The position numbers and the translations under genes are program-made. Positions 18,621-26,146 of a stretch of 64,000 nt of DNA are shown here, one piece after another. Position 1 is the stretch's first letter; each line of letters starts with the position of its first letter. This DNA is from Myxococcales bacterium (lineage in GTDB: Bacteria; Myxococcota; Myxococcia; Myxococcales; Anaeromyxobacteraceae), in contig JAJZQX010000003.1 of NCBI GenBank assembly GCA_021806645.1, forward strand, positions 186,001 through 250,000, read 5' to 3'. The notes beneath the pieces were generated by a model, which searched no databases, was not told the origin of the DNA, and saw only the letters and a program-made list of their open reading frames with translations.

Positions 18621-18889
18621 GGAGTCTCCGCCGGATCGATGGCCGTGAGCTGCGTGCGCGCGGCCACCAGCCGGGCCACGTCCTCGAGGGTGGTCGCCCC
18701 CGCGGCGTCGTCGTCGGTGAGGATGATCTGGAAGCGATCCTCGACGGCCACCACCAGCGTGAGCCGCTGCAGCGAGTCGAGCCGCCCGGCGAGCGGTTCC
18801 GCCGGCGACGGCAGCGAGCCGTCGAGGAGCAGCCGCTCGCGCGCCAGGCGCAGGAGCTCCTCGACCACCGCCGCCTCGCGCGCGGTCAC
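18617..18889 (-). CDS. stand-alone acyl carrier protein
   Basis: A 90-residue carrier protein. GRLDSLQRL contains the phosphopantetheine attachment Ser39 in a D-S-L motif, followed by the acidic helix VEDRF and the LEDVARLV helix 4 typical of ACPs. The GTG start at 18889 overlaps the methyltransferase stop (GTGA) and the stop overlaps the ligase ATG (ATGA). The preceding segment in the same frame lies over the methyltransferase gene and is not ACP-like. Expected role: carry the fatty acyl starter made by the ligase to the type III PKS. No dedicated phosphopantetheinyl transferase is in the window. Confidence 0.88.
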   Translation of the reverse strand: MTAREAAVVEELLRLARERLLLDGSLPSPAEPLAGRLDSLQRLTLVVAVEDRFQIILTDDDAAGATTLEDVARLVAARTQLTAIDPAETP

Positions 18890-19464
18890 GTGACGTCCCT
18901 CGGCGGGGGCGCTGGACGCCCCGGGTGGGCGCCGGGCCAGCCGACCCCGAGCGCCCGCTCCTCGGCCGGGATCCGGACCGCGAGGAGGAGGAGGTTCCCG
19001 AGCGTGGCCAGGACCGCGGTGATCACCGCACCGCCGATGAGCGGCACCGCCAGGAGCTCGACCAAGACGGCGAGGTAGTTGGGATGCCGGAGCAGCCGGT
19101 ACGGACCGCCGGTCACCAGCGCGGCCCCAGGCAGGACCACGATGCGCGTCGACCACCGGCCTCGAAGCGTGGCCACGGCCCACCAGCGAAGCGCCATGGC
19201 GAGGAGCGCCGCGCCGAGCGCGGCCAGCGACGCGGCGCGCGGCCAGACCCTGGGCCAGAGCAGCGGCTCCAGGGCGCAGGCGGCCAGGAACGCGGCGTGG
19301 AACACGACCATGACCCGGTAGTGGCCCCGCCCCGACTCGACGCCACCGGCGGCCAGGGAGCGCCTGGCATTTCGAGTCGAGACGACGAGCTCCACGAGCC
19401 GCTCGGCCAGGAGCAGGACCAGGTAGCCGCGGAGGAGTGTGACCGGGCTCGGCACCTTGGTCAC
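18886..19464 (-). CDS. ICMT-like membrane methyltransferase (BpsB/SrsB-type)
   Basis: A 192-residue membrane protein with about five hydrophobic helices and the isoprenylcysteine carboxyl methyltransferase signature GGPYRLLRHPNYLAV, then IPAEERAL near the end. These form the S-adenosylmethionine site in ICMT-family enzymes. Homologues next to type III PKS genes (BpsB/YpbQ in Bacillus, SrsB in Streptomyces) methylate alkylpyrones or alkylresorcinols, and that is the expected role. After IPAEERALG the C-terminus is short and Pro-rich (GRPAPPPRD), without the Tyr that often follows EExxL, so activity is likely but unproven. Both ends overlap neighbours by 4 nt. Confidence 0.83.
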   Translation of the reverse strand: MTKVPSPVTLLRGYLVLLLAERLVELVVSTRNARRSLAAGGVESGRGHYRVMVVFHAAFLAACALEPLLWPRVWPRAASLAALGAALLAMALRWWAVATLRGRWSTRIVVLPGAALVTGGPYRLLRHPNYLAVLVELLAVPLIGGAVITAVLATLGNLLLLAVRIPAEERALGVGWPGAHPGRPAPPPRDVT

Positions 19465-20534
19465 CAGGCCAGGAGCAGCAGCTCGGCGGCGAACCCGGGC
19501 CCCATGGCGGCTACCAGCCCGAAGTCACCGGGGCGGGCCTCGCCGGCCTCGAGGTGATCGGCGAGGACGAAGAGCACCGACGCCGAGGAGAGGTTGCCCA
19601 CCTCGCGGAGGGATCGATAGCTCCGCTCCAGCGCCGCGGCCGGCAGCCCCAGCGCGGCGCGGAAGGCCTCGATGACCTTGGGGCCCCCGGTGTGGGCGAT
19701 CCAGTGGCGGATCCGGCCGCGGTCGAGCCCGTGTTCGACGAGGAAGCGATCGACGTCGCCGGCGATGTGGGCCTCGATCACCTCCGGCACCTTGGCCGAG
19801 AGGACCACCTTGAAGCCGGTGTCGACGACGTCCCAGCCCATCACCCACTCGGTCCCCGGATAGAAGACCGATCGCGTGGCAACGATGCGAGGCGCGGCAG
19901 GCGCCGCCGTCCGCGCGCCGCCCCCCAGCACCACCGCCGCGGCGCCGTCGCCGAAGAGACCGGTCGCCACCACGTTGGGGATGGAGAGATCCTCGGGCTG
20001 GAGCGTGAGCGAGCAGAGCTCCACCGAGAGGAGGACCGCCACCTCGGCCGGGAAGGCGCGCAGCGCGTCGGAGGCCCGGGCCAGGCCGGCGGCCCCGGCC
20101 AGGCAGCCGAGGCCGAAGATTGGAGAGCGCTTCACCGAGGACTTGAGCGAGAGCCGGTTCATGAGCCGGGCGTCGAGCGACGGCGTGGCGATCCCGGTCA
20201 CGGTGACGAAGAAGAGGTGGTCGATGTCCGCCAGGGCGAGCCCGGCGCGGGCCATGGCATCGCGGATGGCCGCCTCGCCGACCTCGAGGCCGACCCGGAT
20301 GAAGGCGTCGTTCCTCTTGCCGAAGGTGTCATGGGTCGCGTACTCGGCGAGCGGGAGGGCCAGGTGGCGGCCCTCGACCAGCGCCGACCGGTGGATCTGC
20401 GCCAGCCGGTCGGGGTTGAAGTGCTGGCGTGACCAGTGGGCGGTGAGCGCGGCGGTGAGCGTCGCCTGGTCCGCGTAGTGGGGCGGGAGGGCGCGGCCGA
20501 CGGCGAGGATGCGAGGCTGGGGCGGCGAGGACAC
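19461..20534 (-). CDS. type III polyketide synthase (BpsA/SrsA-like)
   Basis: A 357-residue chalcone/stilbene-synthase-fold ketosynthase that extends an acyl starter with malonyl-CoA and cyclises the chain. The catalytic triad is complete: Cys144 in FGLGCLAGAAGLARA, His281 in IAHTGGPK and Asn314 in EVGNLSSAS. GIATPSLDARLMN, VELCSLTLQPED and GLFGDGAAAVVL are shared with bacterial alkylpyrone/alkylresorcinol synthases such as BpsA. The GTG at 20534 has GGGAG at 8-12 nt upstream and gives the family's usual length; reading further upstream in frame gives low-quality sequence over a decayed gene. It is the first gene of a five-gene operon with promoter TTGCCG-17-TAGAAC (20561-20589). The product class (pyrone or resorcinol) cannot be read from the sequence. 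Confidence 0.93.
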   Translation of the reverse strand: MSSPPQPRILAVGRALPPHYADQATLTAALTAHWSRQHFNPDRLAQIHRSALVEGRHLALPLAEYATHDTFGKRNDAFIRVGLEVGEAAIRDAMARAGLALADIDHLFFVTVTGIATPSLDARLMNRLSLKSSVKRSPIFGLGCLAGAAGLARASDALRAFPAEVAVLLSVELCSLTLQPEDLSIPNVVATGLFGDGAAAVVLGGGARTAAPAAPRIVATRSVFYPGTEWVMGWDVVDTGFKVVLSAKVPEVIEAHIAGDVDRFLVEHGLDRGRIRHWIAHTGGPKVIEAFRAALGLPAAALERSYRSLREVGNLSSASVLFVLADHLEAGEARPGDFGLVAAMGPGFAAELLLLAW

Positions 20535-20560
20535 GGTGGCTCCCGACGACGGTCCCTCCG

Positions 20561-20589
20561 GTTCTAAGCGCGGCTCCGCCCACCGGCAA
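20561..20589 (-). promoter_or_regulatory. sigma70-like promoter of the type III PKS operon
   Basis: On the minus strand TTGCCG (20589-20584) and TAGAAC (20566-20561) are separated by 17 bp. Each matches the consensus at 4 of 6 positions. Transcription would start near 20554, about 20 nt before the GTG at 20534, leaving room for the GGGAG ribosome site. Confidence 0.55.
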
Positions 20590-20654
20590 GGCGGCGCCGG
20601 CCGCACACCCTTCGGGCCGCGCCGGCGCGCGGGCCCTCGCCGTAGAGTCCACCC

Positions 20655-21010
20655 GTGTCCGTCCTGCCTGGGGCGCCGGTCCTGATCGTGGGCGCTGGGG
20701 TCTCGGGACTCTCCTGCGCCCGGTAGCTGGCGGACGGCGGTCGCGAGGTGGTGCTGCTGGAGCGCGCCCGCGGCGTGGGCGGCCGGTGCGCCACGCCGCT
20801 GCCGGGCTGGCCCTCCGCGGTGAGCGGCCTCGCCCTGCCATGCCAGCCCGAGGCCTTCGCCGCGGGTGAACGGCGGCTGGCGTTTGCCGAGGGGGTGTCC
20901 GCCTTCCCGCGCCACCTGGCGGCCGGGCTGGAGATCCGGCTGGAGATCACCGTATCGGCCCTGGACCCGGGCGGTGGCCAGGTGCAGGTACGGACGGATC
21001 GGGGCGAGGG
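20655..21010 (+). pseudogene. decayed FAD-dependent oxidoreductase (renalase/amine-oxidase-like)
   Basis: Starting at the GTG at 20655, translation gives VLIVGAGVSGLSCAR, an intact FAD/NAD-binding beta-alpha-beta start, then an in-frame TAG at 20724-20726. The same frame continues with LADGGREVVLLERARGVGGRCAT, the second strand and the GG motif of this family. The text then jumps to PGWPSAVSG, CQPEAFAAGERRLAFAEGVSAFPRHLA and RLEITVSALDPGG, and similarity fades near 21000. The full gene would need about 300-350 codons, so at least a premature stop and a lost C-terminus are present. A short gap after GRCAT is suspected from memory of the family. TAGAGT lies 6 nt before the GTG, so the relic keeps a promoter-like element. 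It is divergent from the PKS gene. Confidence 0.75.
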
Positions 21011-21282
21011 CCGAGCAGAGCGACCCGGTGCGCGTGGAGGGGATGCCGGAGCCGGAGGGCGGCACCCCGCTCCCGGAGTAGCTCGAGCCTCACCTCGAAA
21101 CCGGAACTCCCGGGTCGCCGCCTCCCGGCCGCCAGAAGCGTTCCATTGCGCCCTCGCCGGGACGGCCGCTCGAGGCCACACCCCAGATGCGCCGCGCGGA
21201 CGGCCCGGGAGCGCGGCAGATCCTCACGGTACACGCCCCCCGACGCGGCGCTCGCAAGGGGTGGCAAGGCAGGAGTTCCTCC

Positions 21283-21696
21283 ATGCGAATCGCACCGTCG
21301 CTCCCGCACGCGGCCATGCTCCTCCTCGCCGCCTGTGGCAGCAGCAGCCCGGCAGCGTCCACGCTCAACCCCTACCTCGGCACCCTCACCATCAGCAGCG
21401 CCAGCGCCACCAACGCCTGCGCCTCGGTCGCCCCGGTGGTATTCATGGCCGGCGGCGTCGACCGTCACACGGTGACCGTGGCCGGCGGCGACTGCCTCAG
21501 CTTCACCAACAACGACACGGCCACCCACCGGCCGGCCAGCATCGGCACGCCCGCCTGCGTGGAGCTCGACGGACCAGTGCTCGCCCACCTCGGGACCTTC
21601 ACCACCGCGCCACTCTCCGGCCCCAAGACCTGCCACTGGCAGGACGCGCTCAACCCGCCCAGCACTGGCGGCGGCGGTGGCGGTGGCGGGTACTGA
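21283..21696 (+). CDS. small lipoprotein, possibly cupredoxin-like
   Basis: A 137-residue exported protein. MRIAPSLPHAAMLLLAAC is a clear lipoprotein signal with lipobox LAAC, and the ATG at 21283 has AGGAG upstream. After a Ser/Ala linker comes a compact domain with HTVTVAGGDCLSFTNNDTATHRP, then LGTFTTAPLSGPKTCHWQD. The N-N-D-T-x-T-H segment followed by T/TAPL and C-H resembles the beta-sandwich and metal-binding loops of cupredoxins, but the usual His/Met after the Cys is not evident, so copper binding is doubtful. The C-terminus is an eight-Gly run and Tyr. It follows a decayed gene and converges with an outer membrane protein gene. Confidence 0.7.
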   Translation: MRIAPSLPHAAMLLLAACGSSSPAASTLNPYLGTLTISSASATNACASVAPVVFMAGGVDRHTVTVAGGDCLSFTNNDTATHRPASIGTPACVELDGPVLAHLGTFTTAPLSGPKTCHWQDALNPPSTGGGGGGGGY

Positions 21697-21706
21697 GGCC
21701 CTGCGC

Positions 21707-22492
21707 TCAGGGAGCCGGCTGGCGCCGGTCGAACCAGGGGGTCCAGGCGACGGCGAAGCCGGGATGGACCAGCACCCCGGGGAACGCGACCAGCTCGGCC
21801 ACCAGCTCCACCTGCCTCATCGCCAGTAGGCGGAGGCCCGCGGTCAGGACGAGGTCGGTGTTCTTGCTGCTCAGCACGTGGCCGTCGCTGGTGACCGTGA
21901 AGGTGCCGTCGACCTTGACGACGCCGATGCCGACGTAGGGGGTGAGACCGACGCGGCCGAGCTCGAACCGCCACCCGGCCGAGAGGTCGGAGCCGATGAG
22001 GGAGGTGACCAGCTCGTCGCGGGTCGCCGGATCGGTGACTGGGCTCCTGGAGTTCGCCCACTCGCCATGCACTCGCAGCCCGGCCGCGAACGGGCCCTGC
22101 GTCCAGGCGGCCCCGGCCTCCAGCCCGAGCAGGTGGGAGCTGACCTGGTTCACCTCCACCGGCGGGACGTAGGCCAGCCCGGCGACGGCGCGCCAGTCGC
22201 CGCCCAGCGGCAACCCCGCCGCCGCCCGCAGCCGCGGGAAGGCCCGGGCCCGGTCCGACGCGGTGATCTGGGTCTTGCCGCCGGTGGTGCCGTCGATGAC
22301 CGGGATGGTGATGACCTCGACGCCGAGGCGCCCCTGCCATGGCCGCAGCGCCCCCGGCGACTCCAGGGCCGGCAGCGCCACCAGCAGCGAGTGGATCTCG
22401 ATGAGCCGCTGCTCCTGGTCGAGCATGGTCTGGGCCCGCGCCACGCCGGCCAGCGCCACCAGGAGCGGCGCCAGCGCCGCGCGCGCCCTCAT
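21707..22492 (-). CDS. predicted outer membrane beta-barrel protein
   Basis: A 261-residue protein with an N-terminal signal peptide cleaved near VARAQ. The mature part alternates hydrophobic and polar residues in strands such as RLGVEVITIPVI, FAAGLRVHGEW, VGLTPYVGIGVVKV and VELVAELVAFPGV, and ends with FAVAWTPWF before a short tail, as in small transmembrane barrels. I do not recognise the family. The ATG at 22492 overlaps the stop of the upstream lipoprotein gene (ATGA), so the two are translated together and may form an envelope pair. Confidence 0.7.
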   Translation of the reverse strand: MRARAALAPLLVALAGVARAQTMLDQEQRLIEIHSLLVALPALESPGALRPWQGRLGVEVITIPVIDGTTGGKTQITASDRARAFPRLRAAAGLPLGGDWRAVAGLAYVPPVEVNQVSSHLLGLEAGAAWTQGPFAAGLRVHGEWANSRSPVTDPATRDELVTSLIGSDLSAGWRFELGRVGLTPYVGIGVVKVDGTFTVTSDGHVLSSKNTDLVLTAGLRLLAMRQVELVAELVAFPGVLVHPGFAVAWTPWFDRRQPAP

Positions 22493-23619
22493 CGCGCGGC
22501 CCGCGCCAGGCCGGCCGAGTATTGCCCGCTGGTGTCGAAGCCGGCGTAGTACATGGTCCAGCCACCGGCGTCGAGGAAGACCGAGGGGGTGGTCAGGCCT
22601 CCCGAGTCGAACGCCCCGGCCGGACCCACGCCCAGCGCCGAGCCGTCCGAGGTGGGCTGGCGGATCTTGATCCAGGTGATCCCGTCGTTCGACTCGGCGT
22701 AGCCGATGGTCCCCCGGCTCGGGCCGCCGAACTGGCCCGCCACCGCGCAGCCGCGGTACCACATGCGGTAGAGCTGATCGCGCTCCTTCACCACGCTCGG
22801 CTGGTAGGCGCAGGCGAAGTCGAAGCTGCCGGCCGGTCCGGTGTCGAGGATGGCGCCGCCCGCCAGCTTCCCCGGCACCTTGGTCCAGTGGCGCGCGTCG
22901 CTGGAGGTGGCCAGCGCCACGCGCCAGGTGTTGGTGGCGTCGTTGGCGGAGTAGTACATCTTGTACTCGGCGGCGTCCTTGATGACCGAGACGTAGCCGA
23001 CCTGCTGCGCGTCGATGGCGCCGGTCGGCCCGAGCGGGAGGACGCTGCCGCCCGGCCCGTCCCCGTCGTAGTGCTTGGTCCAGGTGAGGCCGTCGGCCGA
23101 CTCCGCGTAACCGATGCGCCGGTCGTTGGCTAGCGTTCCGTCGGGGCAGTTGAACGGCATGGTGCTGCCGTTGAACCACATCCGGTAGACGGCACCGTCC
23201 TTGAGCACGACCGGGCGGTAGGTGAGCTGCGAGTCGAACTGCCCCGGCGCGCCGTTGTCGACCATGGCGCCGCCGGTCTCCGCGCCGGGCACCCGCGTGA
23301 AGCTCACGCCGTCGGCCGAGTCGGCCATCCCGATGCGCCAGTGCGAGCCGGTGATGCCGGCGCAGGAGCCGGTGCCGTCGCTGCCCCCGTAGTAGAGCCG
23401 GATGGTGCCGCCGTCGGGCAGGGCGCCGGTCGTGAAGTTGGCCCGCTCGTCGAACGCGTTGGTGGCGCCCGCACCGAGCAGGGCCCCGCTCGGGAGGGGT
23501 CCGCGCACCTTGGTCCAATGGAGCGGTGACAGGCTGGCGGTCTCCGCCCGGCAGGCGCCGAGCCCGAGCGCGGCGACGGCCACGAGCAACGACCTGGCCA
23601 GCCAGTCGCGGTGAGCCAT
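22489..23619 (-). CDS. lipoprotein with five-bladed-propeller (GH43/GH32-clan-like) repeats
   Basis: A 376-residue lipoprotein: the signal sequence ends LGLGAC, and the ATG at 23619 has GGAGGAG upstream. The mature part has four to five repeats of about 65 residues with the pattern YRMWYxG or KMYYSAN, then IGYAESxDGxTWxK, then GPAGxFD and an xxPSVxxD strand. This is the blade signature of the arabinanase/invertase five-bladed propeller clan, often annotated as a glycosyl hydrolase-like repeat protein. I cannot place a full catalytic carboxylate triad, so it may bind rather than cleave sugar. It is coupled to a downstream outer membrane protein gene. Confidence 0.75.
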   Translation of the reverse strand: MAHRDWLARSLLVAVAALGLGACRAETASLSPLHWTKVRGPLPSGALLGAGATNAFDERANFTTGALPDGGTIRLYYGGSDGTGSCAGITGSHWRIGMADSADGVSFTRVPGAETGGAMVDNGAPGQFDSQLTYRPVVLKDGAVYRMWFNGSTMPFNCPDGTLANDRRIGYAESADGLTWTKHYDGDGPGGSVLPLGPTGAIDAQQVGYVSVIKDAAEYKMYYSANDATNTWRVALATSSDARHWTKVPGKLAGGAILDTGPAGSFDFACAYQPSVVKERDQLYRMWYRGCAVAGQFGGPSRGTIGYAESNDGITWIKIRQPTSDGSALGVGPAGAFDSGGLTTPSVFLDAGGWTMYYAGFDTSGQYSAGLARAAR

Positions 23620-23808
23620 GACTCCTCCGGGGTCAGCTTCCTCACCCGTCCAACTAACCTTCGGATCGGTGACGCGCCAACCGCGCTGGCTACCCTTGTG
23701 GGGCTTGGCGAGGGCCGCCGCGACCGGCGCCGGGACTGGATCAACCCCTCGTCCCGCCACGGGGTTCAGGTTGTCTCGGCCGCTCGCATGGGCTAGCTTC
23801 CGCGCCCT

Positions 23809-25344
23809 ATGGAAAAGACTTGGATCAAGGACATCAAGGAAGGCGAGAAGGTAAAGAGCGTCTTCCTGGTCGCCAAGAAGGCCACCCCGACGTCCAAGAG
23901 CGGCAAGACCTACCTGGCGGTCACGCTCCACGACAAGACCGGCGAGCTGGAGGCCCGCGCCTTCGACAAGCTCGAGGAGCTGGTCCCGCTCTTCGAGGAG
24001 AAGGACTTCGTCGAGATCGAGGGGCTGGTCGGCACCTTCCAGGGCAAGCCGCAGCTCCGGATCGAGACGCTGGCCAAGGCCGACGCCGCCGCGCTCGACG
24101 CCGCCGAGTTCACCTTCGTCCCGCCGCCAGAGCCGAAGAAGCCGGAGACCGCCGCCGCGCCCCAGGGTGACGAGCAGGCCTGGGCCGAGCTGCTGGCGCT
24201 GGCCGACGCCGTAACCGACCAGCACATCAAGGGGCTCATAGCCTCCTTCCTCGGCGACGAGGACTTCGCCGCCAGGTTGCGCCGCGCCCCGGCAGCCAAG
24301 TCGGTCCACCACGCCTACTCCGGCGGGCTGCTCGAGCACACCGTCGCGGTCATGAAGCTGGCCCATCGCCTCGCCGACCAGTACCCCCAGGTTGACCGCG
24401 ATCTGCTGGTGGCGGGAGCCTTCCTCCACGATCTCGGCAAGGTCCGCGAGCTCTCCGGCGATCGGAACGCCGAGTACACCGACGAGGGGAAGCTGGTCGG
24501 TCACCTGGTCATGGCCGCCCAGTGGATCCACGACAAGGCCCGCCGCGTCGGCATGCCGCGCGAGCTGGAGCACCACATCGTCCACCTGGTGCTGGCCCAC
24601 CACGGCAAGCTCGAGTACGGGTCGCCCAAGGTGCCGCAGACGCTCGAGGCGCTGCTCACGCACTACCTCGACGAGATCGACAGCCGCGTCAACAGCTGGC
24701 TCAACCTGATGGGGCGCGACAGCGGCCACCGCCGCTGGACCGACGCCAACAACGTCTACGAGCAGTCGATCTGGCGCGGCGCGCTCCCCACCGTGCAGGC
24801 CGAGAAGAAGGGGCCGCCCCCCGAGGTGATGACCCCGGTCATTTACGTGCCGCGCGGTGCCGGCGGCGGCCAGCCACAGGGGGCGCCCAAGCGGAGGCAG
24901 GAGAAGAAGCCGCGCCCGCTGCAGCCGGCCCGCCCGGAGCGCAAGCCGGCCGAGAAGGTGGCCGAGTCCGGTGGCGAGGCTCCTCCCGCCGTGGCGGCCG
25001 CGCGGCCGGAGCGGACCGAGCGCACCGACCGCCCGCCCGATCGCGGCCAGCGCGGTTCGTTCGGCGGCCCGGGAGACAAGAAGAAGGGCTACACCGGCCC
25101 GCGCCTCCCCGGCGACAAGGGTCCGCGCCGCCCGCCCGGAGACCAGAAGGGCCTGACCCACAGCCCGTTCGCGGCGCTCGCCGCCAAGCTGGGTGAGGCC
25201 TCCAGGTCGGCCGAACCGGTGGCCGATCCTGGACCGGTCGCCGATCCGGGTCCGGGTCCGGTCGAGGCGGCCACCACGGTCGAGACCGCCGAGCCGGCCG
25301 CCGCGCCCGTGGTCCCGCCCTCCGAGGGGACGCCTGCCGAGTAG
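23809..25344 (+). CDS. YhaM-like 3'-5' exoribonuclease (OB fold plus HD domain) with long disordered tail
   Basis: A 511-residue protein. Residues of about 10-95 form an OB-fold (KTYLAVTLHDKTGELEARAFD) and about 150-320 an HD metal-dependent phosphohydrolase domain (HHAYSGGLLEHTVAV, FLHDLGKVREL, HHIVHLVLAHHGKLEYGSPKVPQTLEA), the layout of YhaM-type exoribonucleases. Typical YhaM is about 315 residues. Here about 170 extra residues follow, rich in Arg, Pro, Glu, Gly and Lys (RPERKPAEK, RPERTERTDRPP), probably disordered and RNA- or protein-binding. There is no Shine-Dalgarno; TTGTCT-17-TAGCTT (23771-23799) ends 9 nt before the ATG. Core function is well supported; the tail's role is unknown. 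Confidence 0.88.
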   Translation: MEKTWIKDIKEGEKVKSVFLVAKKATPTSKSGKTYLAVTLHDKTGELEARAFDKLEELVPLFEEKDFVEIEGLVGTFQGKPQLRIETLAKADAAALDAAEFTFVPPPEPKKPETAAAPQGDEQAWAELLALADAVTDQHIKGLIASFLGDEDFAARLRRAPAAKSVHHAYSGGLLEHTVAVMKLAHRLADQYPQVDRDLLVAGAFLHDLGKVRELSGDRNAEYTDEGKLVGHLVMAAQWIHDKARRVGMPRELEHHIVHLVLAHHGKLEYGSPKVPQTLEALLTHYLDEIDSRVNSWLNLMGRDSGHRRWTDANNVYEQSIWRGALPTVQAEKKGPPPEVMTPVIYVPRGAGGGQPQGAPKRRQEKKPRPLQPARPERKPAEKVAESGGEAPPAVAAARPERTERTDRPPDRGQRGSFGGPGDKKKGYTGPRLPGDKGPRRPPGDQKGLTHSPFAALAAKLGEASRSAEPVADPGPVADPGPGPVEAATTVETAEPAAAPVVPPSEGTPAE

Positions 25345-25396
25345 GCCAGCGCCGGTGCGGTGGGCGCCCCCCGCCGCGCCGTGTTACAGGTCTGGG

Positions 25397-26122
25397 ATGG
25401 TCCCGTTCGGTCGGACGGCCGCGGTCTTCGACGTCGACGACTCGCTCCTCGACGGCAACGCCGGGACCATCTTCACCTGGTACCTCTACCGCCAGAAGGT
25501 GATGCGCCCCGAGGTCCGGGCCCGCATCCCGCGCGTCATCTACGAGTACGCCCGGGGCCGGCTCACCGAGCGGGACATGGTCGAGGTCGGCTCCAGCTGC
25601 CACGCGGGGCTCCGCGCCGACGAGCTGAAGGCGCACGCCGCCGCCTGCTTCGAGAAGCACCTCCGCAAGCGGATCACCTCCGGCGCCATCCGGCAGGTCC
25701 GCCGCCACCTGCTCTCCGGCCACTTCGTGTTGCTCGCCTCGGGCTCGCCCCAGTACATCATCGACGAGCTGGCGATCCACCTGCGCGTCCATGCCGCCAT
25801 CGGCACTCGCGCCACCATCGTCGGCGGCCAGTTCACCGACCAGCTGATCCGGCCGGTGGTCTTCCGTGAAGGGAAGCGCGAGGCGGTGGAGAAGCTGGTG
25901 GAACGCTGGGACCTCGACCTGGCGAGGAGCTGGCTCTACTCCGACTCGCAGGCCGACGTGCCGCTCTTCGAGGCGGTCGGCAACCCGGTGGTGGTCAACC
26001 CGAGGGACCCCTTCCGCGAGGAGGCGGAGCGGCGCGGCTGGCCGGTGGTCCGCTGGGCCGACCGGCGCCGGCCCGGTGTCGACAGCGAGGGTGAAGACGA
26101 GTGGGGCAGCTGGGACGGATAG
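25397..26122 (+). CDS. HAD-superfamily IB phosphatase (SerB/CicA-like)
   Basis: A 241-residue HAD hydrolase. Motif I is FDVDDSLLDGN with the nucleophile and acid/base Asp. A helical cap follows, then motif II LLASGSPQYII, motif III Lys in REGKREAVEKL and motif IV YSDSQADVPLFEAVGNPVVVNP. This is the subfamily IB pattern of phosphoserine phosphatase-like enzymes and the CicA group, substrates often lysophosphatidates or phosphoserine. The ATG at 25397 lacks a Shine-Dalgarno but has TACAGG 6 nt upstream. It follows the YhaM gene by 52 bp on the same strand and converges with tatD. The substrate cannot be predicted. Confidence 0.87.
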   Translation: MVPFGRTAAVFDVDDSLLDGNAGTIFTWYLYRQKVMRPEVRARIPRVIYEYARGRLTERDMVEVGSSCHAGLRADELKAHAAACFEKHLRKRITSGAIRQVRRHLLSGHFVLLASGSPQYIIDELAIHLRVHAAIGTRATIVGGQFTDQLIRPVVFREGKREAVEKLVERWDLDLARSWLYSDSQADVPLFEAVGNPVVVNPRDPFREEAERRGWPVVRWADRRRPGVDSEGEDEWGSWDG

Positions 26123-26146
26123 CCGGTCGCGGCAGCTCGCTTCGAA

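Noticed and set aside
15777-18893. 1038-residue open frame on the plus strand
   Set aside because: Antisense of the FAD hydroxylase, ligase and ACP genes; Arg/Pro-rich with no domain.
20724-20726. TAG in the FAD oxidoreductase read as a recoded codon
   Set aside because: No known stem-loop or family use of recoding, and the rest of the gene is also truncated; a pseudogene explains all of it.
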